From Acetobacteraceae bacterium (GTDB lineage Bacteria > Pseudomonadota > Alphaproteobacteria > Acetobacterales > Acetobacteraceae): DNA of 7,335 bases. The stretch spans positions 1 through 7,335 of the forward strand of contig DAHWBL010000440.1 of NCBI GenBank assembly GCA_027323595.1. Direction: 5' to 3'. The notes below the pieces were generated by a model. It worked only from the letters and a program-made list of their open reading frames with translations, was not told the origin of the DNA and made no database searches. Below are positions 1 to 3,697 of the stretch, piece after piece; position 1 is the stretch's first letter; every line of letters starts with the position of its first letter. The translations under genes and the position numbers were made by a program.

Positions 1-7
1 AAAGAAG

Positions 8-112
8 CAAAAAACTTGTTAATGTCTCAGTTTGAAATTTGGGCAACGGCGGAAATTTGTCGCAGTGCCTTCCGATTTCGCCTATGCTTAGCGCAAAGCA
101 TGGGAGCATAAT
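8..112 (+). promoter_or_regulatory. Leader of operon A, shared with operon B
   Basis: This AT-rich stretch precedes the 75-aa gene. It contains CTCAGTTTGAAATT at 26-39 and TATGCTTAGCG at 83-93. The same 14-mer and 11-mer occur on the minus strand ahead of the 77-aa gene (1259-1246 and 1197-1187). The TATGCT element starts exactly 30 nt before the start codon in both. Similarity also extends upstream of the 14-mer (CAAA-AACTT). TATGCT could be a -10 box and TTGAAA a -35 box, but their spacing is wrong for one sigma-70 promoter, so I call this a conserved leader and not a mapped promoter. GGGAG at 102-106, 6 nt before ATG 113, is a good ribosome binding site. Confidence 0.6.
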
Positions 113-340
113 ATGGGCCAACGCCCTATACCCACCGGACAAGTTTGGATCAATCAGATTTTTAAGGCGCAGTCCGTCCGCAATGGCGGTGTCGTGAGGC
201 GGTCTCGGGCTGATGTTAAAAGATATGCATCTTTCAGGGCATTAAAGGAGGAAGTTCTCAATCGCGGATTTCATTTGATCCGTACTGGAGATCAGTATGT
301 TGTGCTCTGCCACAAAGGCGAACTGCGGGTGATCTGCTAA
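113..340 (+). CDS. Conserved small hypothetical protein, 75 aa
   Basis: Complete 75-codon gene with GGGAG 6 nt before its ATG, ending in TAA that overlaps the next ATG (TAATG). The protein is small and mixed alpha/beta in appearance: an N-terminal RPIPTGQVWINQ block, a central GGVVRRS stretch, and a C-terminal RTGDQYVVLCHKGELRVIC block ending in Cys. From memory, proteins of this kind are widespread in Rhizobiales and relatives and are sometimes mislabelled phosphoribosylanthranilate isomerase. That cannot be right, because TrpF is about 200 aa and no barrel is present here. No transmembrane segment or signal peptide is visible. It is first in operon A and its stop is coupled to the MPKGPRGE-type gene, so the two were probably co-expressed. 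Function unknown. Confidence refers to its being a real gene. Confidence 0.8.
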   Translation: MGQRPIPTGQVWINQIFKAQSVRNGGVVRRSRADVKRYASFRALKEEVLNRGFHLIRTGDQYVVLCHKGELRVIC

Positions 341-570
341 TGCCCAAAGGCCCCTGAGGTGAGCAGCGCCCCACTGACGTGATCGGCGCGGCTGTTAAGG
401 TCGCTAGGATCGCGACCGGGGAGGAAACGGACGAGCGTGATGCCACCGCCAGCGCGGCAGCGCAACTTGGGGAGCTGTGGGGGGCCGCCCGCGCCCGCAA
501 CCTCACGGCCGAGCGCCGAGCGGCGATTGCTAAAAAGGCGGCGGCGAAGCGGTGGGGTTCCTCCTCATAA
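340..570 (+). pseudogene. MPKGPRGE-type small basic protein, copy A, nonsense at codon 6
   Basis: Read from ATG 340, which overlaps the upstream TAA, the frame is MPKGP, then TGA at 355-357, then GEQRPTDVIGAAVKVARIATGEE, ending in the conserved tail RNLTAERRAAIAKKAAAKRW. The inverted copy at 941-739 has CGA (Arg) at this position, so the ancestral start was MPKGPRGE and a C-to-T change made the stop. An in-frame GTG at 379 could restart translation and give a 63-aa protein beginning MIGAAV, but no good ribosome binding site sits at the right distance (GAGGTG at 356-361 is too far). From memory, relatives are short basic proteins, often annotated as RNA-binding, with a C-terminal LTxERRxxIAxKAAxxRW motif. 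Either the gene is dead, or it makes an N-trimmed product. Confidence 0.72.
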
Positions 571-578
571 GCCCCCTC

Positions 579-746
579 CTAGTTCGTTGGTTTCCCGGCA
601 GCCACAACCAACCGCTTATTTTGTCGCTTGATGTAATCTTCAAGCGCCTCAAGCATGGTTTAATCCGGTTCGCCGCTGGCAACCGGTTTCAGGTAATTTG
701 CTGGGCCACCCTCTTCGACAAAAGCAACTCGCTCACCCTCAGACAT
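579..746 (-). pseudogene. Third ORF of operon B, split by an in-frame TAA
   Basis: On the minus strand an ATG at 746, preceded by a good GGAGG (AAGCGGAGGTG), opens 28 codons: MSEGERVAFVEEGGPANY and on to GEPD, stopping at TAA 660-662. Two codons later, in the same frame, ATG 656 opens 25 more codons: MLEALEDYIKRQNKRL and on to TAG 579-581. Both halves have plausible, non-random composition (acidic, then helical and basic). CAA or GAA in place of the TAA would give one protein of about 55 aa. This could be a decayed small gene, or simply two tiny ORFs. I do not recognise the family. It follows copy B of the MPKGPRGE-type gene. Confidence 0.4.
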
Positions 747-941
747 TGGTACACCTCCGCTTTGTGGCTGGACGGTTGGGGAAGCGGGCGCGGGCGACCC
801 CACCCAGCTTCCCAAGCTGGGCCGCCGCGCTAGCGATGGGGGCGCAGTCTTCATCTTCCTCGCCAGTTGCGATCCGCATAACCCGGACCGCAGCGCCGAT
901 CACGTCGGCGGGGCGCTTTTCGCCTCGGGGGCTTTAGGCAT
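739..941 (-). pseudogene. MPKGPRGE-type small basic protein, copy B, frameshifted and C-terminally degraded
   Basis: ATG 941 overlaps the 3' end of the 77-aa gene by 8 nt. As written the frame gives MPKAPEAKSAPPT and stops. Restoring one G in the AAAGCCCCC run (AAAGGCCCCC) gives MPKGPRGEKRPADVIGAAV followed by RVMRIATGEEDED, matching copy A. GTG at 903, in the same position as GTG 379 in copy A, opens a 54-codon frame to TGA 739-741. The C-terminus diverges from the family: after VARAR it reads FPNRPATKRRCTNV, so the LTxERRxxIAxK helix is missing and the usual KRW end may be KRR. It is therefore damaged at both ends. The GGAGG for the following ORF lies inside its tail. Confidence 0.68.
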
Positions 942-1167
942 CAATAACTCCTTGTTCAAATTCGATTGTGTCGAAGACATCCCCCTTTGACTTAGCAAAC
1001 TCGACCACTTTCATCTGTAGCGCCCCATCTTTAGCAGGGTCATAATCTGATTTACGTGGGTCAAGCTGAATTCGAGCAATGATCGTAAAAACCTCTTTGA
1101 TCTTGCCGCCCTGTTCTTTTACGGTCCGGCGCCGACAGCTATGAATGTACTCGTGCTTGAAAGACAC
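934..1167 (-). CDS. Small hypothetical protein, 77 aa
   Basis: GTG start at 1167 with AGGAGG five nucleotides upstream, a strong ribosome binding site that fixes the start. The protein starts MSFKHEYIHSCRRR, has a beta-like VFTIIARIQLDPRKSDYDP segment, and ends with an acidic IEFEQGVIDA. It is soluble, with no signal peptide or membrane segment. It is the first gene of operon B, behind a leader that matches that of the 75-aa gene at 113-340, yet the two proteins show no similarity by eye. Its TAA overlaps the start of the MPKGPRGE-type copy B by 8 nt, indicating translational coupling. I do not recognise the family. Confidence 0.65.
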   Translation of the reverse strand: MSFKHEYIHSCRRRTVKEQGGKIKEVFTIIARIQLDPRKSDYDPAKDGALQMKVVEFAKSKGDVFDTIEFEQGVIDA

Positions 1168-1282
1168 AACCGCCTCCTGCGCTTTCCGCTAAGCATAACA
1201 CATCCGGGCTGGAAACGCACGCGCGTCGGCTATCTCAATCTTGAGAATTTCAAACTGAGGCACTACAGAAGTTCTTTGTTGG
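1168..1282 (-). promoter_or_regulatory. Leader of operon B, homologous to operon A leader
   Basis: The minus strand carries CTCAGTTTGAAATT at 1259-1246 and TATGCTTAGCG at 1197-1187, then GAAAGC and AGGAGG before GTG 1167. Spacing from TATGCT to the start codon is 30 nt, identical to operon A. Spacing from the 14-mer to the start differs by only 5 nt (92 against 87). The interior between the two blocks is poorly conserved, so the blocks are likely functional sites (promoter or operator). Homology fades near 1280, where the IS110 remnant begins. Confidence 0.6.
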
Positions 1283-1284
1283 TG

Positions 1285-1478
1285 TGGACGGCCCCACGGC
1301 ATCGGGTGCCAATATTGGGGCTTGTTCGAGCTAACCAACAGGAAGGCCGTCCAGATGGAATATAAGCGGATTGCGATAGACACGTCCAAGCATGTTTTCA
1401 CTTCAGCAGGCCCAGATGATGATCCTGCGCCATCGCCAGATGCTGGTCAGCCAGCGCACCCAGGCAATCAACGCCTCG
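1285..1478 (+). mobile_element. IS110-family element remnant (left end plus deleted transposase)
   Basis: The remnant starts near a 9-bp inverted repeat, TGGACGGCC (1285-1293) with GGCCGTCCA (1345-1353), immediately before the transposase ATG. Inside it are nested arms GCCCC/GGGGC (1291-1295, 1317-1321) and GGCA/TGCC (1298-1301, 1307-1310). In IS110-group elements the non-coding left end encodes the bridge RNA, so this structured leader may be a bridge-RNA remnant; that is inference. The right end is lost: after 1478 the sequence becomes a SUMF1-gene fragment. IS110 elements lack conventional terminal repeats, so exact ends cannot be set here. Confidence 0.7.
1355..1478 (+). pseudogene. IS110 transposase, internally deleted and 3'-truncated
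   Basis: ATG 1355 opens MEYKRIAIDTSKHVFT, the characteristic N-terminus of the IS110 RuvC-like (DEDD) transposase, whose Asp in IDTSK is the first catalytic acid. At about 1403 the frame jumps: from 1404, one frame over, the sequence reads QQAQ, MMILRHRQMLV, then QRTQAINA, which is the helix closing the DEDD domain roughly 100 residues later in intact members. The intervening catalytic region is deleted out of frame, and the C-terminal Tnp_20 (transposase_20) domain with its catalytic Ser is absent. The element cannot transpose on its own. The junction at 1476-1481 leads directly into SUMF1 sequence. Confidence 0.8.
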
Positions 1479-1667
1479 CGGAACCACCACCATCTCCGGG
1501 CAGTCGGCACATTCGCGAAAACTCGCGCCAACCGGCAATTCTGACGGATCAGCGCCCGCGCTCGCCGGCCACGACAGCATGACACTCAAGACGGCCACCA
1601 TGAACGCCGTGGCCACGCCGAGAATCGAGGCGATCGGGTGATTTTGCGTCGCGTGATATCGCGACAT
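1479..1667 (-). pseudogene. 5' fragment of a SUMF1-like gene (N-terminal 63 codons)
   Basis: From ATG 1667 the minus strand encodes a signal-peptide-like N-terminus and the FRECADCPEMVVVP block. It matches the first 63 residues of the intact protein starting at 2835 with about ten differences, nine of them in the signal-peptide half. After Pro63 the reading frame runs into the IS110 fragment and ends at 1398 in unrelated sequence, so the whole FGE-fold domain is gone. It has its own AAGG ribosome-binding-like site 5 nt before the ATG. This is the stump of a former tandem paralog, cut off by the IS110-associated rearrangement. Confidence 0.8.
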
Positions 1668-1685
1668 GCGAACCTTCACTCGTTA

Positions 1686-1732
1686 GAGCAACGTCGCCCA
1701 GACCGGACTCGGTCTGGGCGATAAAGTTGCTC
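1686..1732. other. Two-tier hairpin, 12-bp inner stem
   Basis: GAGCAAC (1686-1692) pairs with GTTGCTC (1726-1732). Inside, TCGCCCAGACCG (1694-1705) pairs perfectly with CGGTCTGGGCGA (1710-1721) around a GACT loop. A G opposite TAAA forms the internal loop. No T-run follows on either strand, so it is not a classic intrinsic terminator. It lies downstream of the intact SUMF1 gene and just upstream of the truncated copy, so it may end transcription of one, lead into the other, or be a mobile palindromic repeat. Confidence 0.7.
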
Positions 1733-1745
1733 GCTCATCCTATGG

Positions 1746-1799
1746 CTGGAGCGGTTTCACAGCGTCGATGCCGATGACGGTCAAGGCAAACCGCTCCAG
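1746..1799. other. Second hairpin, perfect 12-bp arms
   Basis: CTGGAGCGGTTT (1746-1757) and AAACCGCTCCAG (1788-1799) are perfect inverted repeats separated by 30 nt, which contain a smaller CGTC/GACG pairing. It sits 19 bp past the stop codon of the SUMF1-like gene (minus strand) and 13 bp from the two-tier hairpin. It is a possible 3' transcript stabiliser or repetitive palindromic element. There is no T-run. Confidence 0.65.
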
Positions 1800-1818
1800 G
1801 CAGATGCGATGGCTCACA

Positions 1819-2835
1819 CTATCGGGGTGGCAAGGCGTTCGAGAACGTCCGTGCCACACGAAAGCCGGAATCAGAGGTCCGGGTGACAGCAGGATCCCAA
1901 TGTCCGCGCGCCGCGGATCGCACTGGCGAAGGCGGCGTGGCAAACGCGCCACCGCGGATGACCCTCTCATCACAGCGCCCAGACAACCAGGCAGACCCAT
2001 CCGCGGGTGCACCGTCGAAGTTGTTGTGCCAGCAATCATCTGTCACCTGAAAGACATTTCCCAGCATGTCGTAAAGACCAAATTGATTTGGCCGAAAGCT
2101 GCCAACCGGTGCAGTTCTTTTACCATCCCAAGCACTTCCACACCCCTCGCACGCGGCATTGTTTTGGCCGATGTCGTTGCCCCACCAACGCGCAGTGGTG
2201 GTCCCCGCGCGCGCGGCATACTCCCACTCGGCCTCGCTCAGCAGCCGATATGGCCCTTTGCCGCTGTCATCGATCCCGACGAGAATCTTCTTGTTCAACC
2301 ATTGCACATAGGCCTTCGCATCCGACCAATTCACGCAGACAACCGGATCCTGATCGGATTGCTGAAGCATCGGATTGAGCCAATTTGCATCGGGTCGTAT
2401 CCTATCCAAGCTGGAAACGTAGCATCCCGAGGCCATTTGATAGTGGGCCTGCTGAAAAAATTCCCGAAACTGGCTTGCGGTGACCGGATATTTTCCAACC
2501 GCAAATTTATCGCCGACGCGCACCCGGTGCTGCGGCGCCTCTGCCTCAATCCCCGAACGGGCGAAAAACCTGGTAAACAGCAAACCTGCCGCCGCGACAT
2601 CGCGCTCGATGTCTGCGTCGGAGGACCCCATCAGAAATTCCCCCGCCGGAAGCACCACCATCTCCGGGCAGTCGGCACATTCGCGAAAACTCGCGCCAAC
2701 CGGCAATTCTGACGGATCAGCGCCCGCGCTCGCCGGCCGACACAGCATGACAATCAAGACGGCCACCATGAACGCCGCGGCCACGCCAAGAATCGAGGCG
2801 ATCGAGCGGTTATGCGTCACCTGATATCGCGACAT
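1819..2835 (-). CDS. Secreted SUMF1/FGE-fold protein without catalytic cysteines
   Basis: A 338-aa protein of the sulfatase-modifying-factor family (PF03781). Residues 10-38 form a hydrophobic signal segment ending in PASAGA, a plausible signal peptidase I site, so it is probably periplasmic. The Cys pair FRECADCPEM at 51-59 precedes the domain. Domain hallmarks follow: VLPAGEFLMGS at 61-71, GKYPVTASQF at 114-123, PVVCVNWSDAKAYVQWLN at 164-181, YRLLSEAEWEYAARAGT at 196-212, FGLYDMLGNV at 252-261, RVIRGGAF at 291-298 and SGFRVAR at 323-329. True formylglycine-generating enzymes use two Cys just after RGGS; here there is no Cys after residue 288, so sulfatase activation is unlikely. The usual GNVWEWTEDCW motif is GNVFQVTDDCW. 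GGAGG lies 11 nt before the ATG, rather far. No sulfatase gene is nearby. Role unknown. Confidence 0.92.
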   Translation of the reverse strand: MSRYQVTHNRSIASILGVAAAFMVAVLIVMLCRPASAGADPSELPVGASFRECADCPEMVVLPAGEFLMGSSDADIERDVAAAGLLFTRFFARSGIEAEAPQHRVRVGDKFAVGKYPVTASQFREFFQQAHYQMASGCYVSSLDRIRPDANWLNPMLQQSDQDPVVCVNWSDAKAYVQWLNKKILVGIDDSGKGPYRLLSEAEWEYAARAGTTTARWWGNDIGQNNAACEGCGSAWDGKRTAPVGSFRPNQFGLYDMLGNVFQVTDDCWHNNFDGAPADGSAWLSGRCDERVIRGGAFATPPSPVRSAARGHWDPAVTRTSDSGFRVARTFSNALPPR

Positions 2836-2926
2836 GCGATGACCGACCTCCAGAAAACTGAACCTCGTCGGGCAGGGATTTCCCGCCCGTCACGCGCCGG
2901 GCGGTAGCCATGTGGCCCGCGCAACA
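2836..2926. promoter_or_regulatory. Intergenic palindromes upstream of the SUMF1-like gene
   Basis: Between the regulator stop and the SUMF1-like start lies CGGGC-A-GGGATTTCCC-GCCCG (2869-2889), a near-perfect palindrome with one unpaired A. It overlaps an alternative stem, CCGCCC (2883-2888) with GGGCGG (2899-2904). The two pairings are mutually exclusive. This could be an operator or a weak terminator of the regulator transcript. No convincing -35/-10 pair is visible. Confidence 0.35.
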
Positions 2927-3697
2927 TCACCCCGGCCAGCGCCCGCCCAGCGCCTCGGTCACCGACGCGCACACCTGCCGCAGCCGCTCGGCGATGCCGG
3001 CATCCTCCTGCGGTGGAAAGCTCTCATGCATCAGCACGGTGGCGACCAGCGCAAGCCGCCCTTGCAGGTCGAACACCGGCGAGGCCACCGCGCGCAGCCC
3101 GGGGATCACGCTGCCTGACACGCTGGCCGCGCCCGCGACGCGCACCTTCGCCCGCACCGCCGCGAAATCCACTCCCGGCCGCGCCGCCTCGGCCGCCGCC
3201 TGCATCGCCGGGCCGTCGCCCCAGCCCAGGAACACCTGCCCGCTCGCCGAATGCAGCAGCGGCAGCACCGAGCCAAGCGCCAGCGAGGTAATCACCGGCG
3301 GATTGCCGGCGAACCAGCGCACTACCGTCGGCCCCGCCTGGCCGAACACCGCGAGCAAAATGGTGCGCCGGCTGTCGCGCGCGAACGCGGCGAACGCCTC
3401 ATCGGCGCGGGCGAAGATGTCCAGCCGCCCGAGGGCCGCGAGCCCCAGCCGGATCGCGCCGGAATCCAGATCATACAGCCCGCTCAGCGGGTCCTGCTTG
3501 GCCATGCCGGTGGCGAGCAGGCTGGCCAGATACCGATGCGCCTGGCTCGCCGACAGCCCCGCGCCCGCCGCCACCGCAGACAGCGGCACCGGCCCGCCGC
3601 AGGCCCCCAGCGCCGCCAGCACCCGCAGCCCGGTCTCCACCGACTGGATGCCGCGCCGCCGCGCCGCCCCCACTTGCGCCCCAACCCGATCGTTCAT
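2927..3697 (-). CDS. IclR-family transcriptional regulator, 256 aa
   Basis: Usual IclR length. The N-terminal winged helix-turn-helix spans about residues 16-78: GIQSVETGLRVLAAL, then PLSAVAAGAGLSASQAHRYLASLLATGMAKQD and GLYDLD. The effector-binding domain spans about 90-250, with VVRWFAGNPPVITSLALGSVLPL, SASGQVFLGW, the VSGSVIPGLRAVASPVFDLQGRLALVATV core and a closing helix. IclR proteins bind DNA as dimers or tetramers and respond to small carboxylates, aromatics or sugars. The start at ATG 3697 is chosen because it overlaps the stop of the upstream 604-aa gene (ATGA) and removes a 39-residue Arg-rich extension that only reads through that gene. Co-transcription with the 604-aa gene suggests it regulates this locus, perhaps the shared 43-bp divergent promoter region. 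The effector is not predictable. Confidence 0.93.
   Translation of the reverse strand: MNDRVGAQVGAARRRGIQSVETGLRVLAALGACGGPVPLSAVAAGAGLSASQAHRYLASLLATGMAKQDPLSGLYDLDSGAIRLGLAALGRLDIFARADEAFAAFARDSRRTILLAVFGQAGPTVVRWFAGNPPVITSLALGSVLPLLHSASGQVFLGWGDGPAMQAAAEAARPGVDFAAVRAKVRVAGAASVSGSVIPGLRAVASPVFDLQGRLALVATVLMHESFPPQEDAGIAERLRQVCASVTEALGGRWPG

Larger units (their letters stand above)
340..941. repeat. Inverted duplicate gene arms (340-498 and 941-784)
   Basis: The plus strand from 340 to 498 aligns with the minus strand from 941 to 784. There are many substitutions but only one gap, a single missing G in the minus-strand copy. The aligned proteins share DVIGAAV, RIATGEE and ASAAAQLG. The level of divergence indicates an old duplication or two independently acquired cassettes, not a recent inversion. 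The arms converge, with about 285 bp between them. Confidence 0.75.
1479..2839. repeat. Direct repeat of SUMF1 gene 5' ends (1479-1671 and 2647-2839)
   Basis: Two direct copies of about 193 bp, roughly 90% identical by eye. They begin only 4 bp upstream of the start codon (GCGA before CAT on the plus strand) and run through codon 63. Upstream sequences are unrelated, so each copy has its own leader. The repeats bracket the intact gene body and the tandem hairpins; recombination between them would delete about 1.17 kb. Confidence 0.85.

Noticed and set aside
660..854. 64-codon minus-strand ORF starting MKTAPPSLARR
   Set aside because: Its first 36 codons are an out-of-frame reading of copy B; only the part from ATG 746 has its own ribosome binding site.
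1686..1732. Intrinsic terminator
   Set aside because: Strong hairpin but no T-tract on either strand.
1768..2712. 314-codon plus-strand open frame opposite the SUMF1-like gene
   Set aside because: Antisense to a gene with clear family motifs; its product has no recognisable domain and is Arg/Pro-rich.
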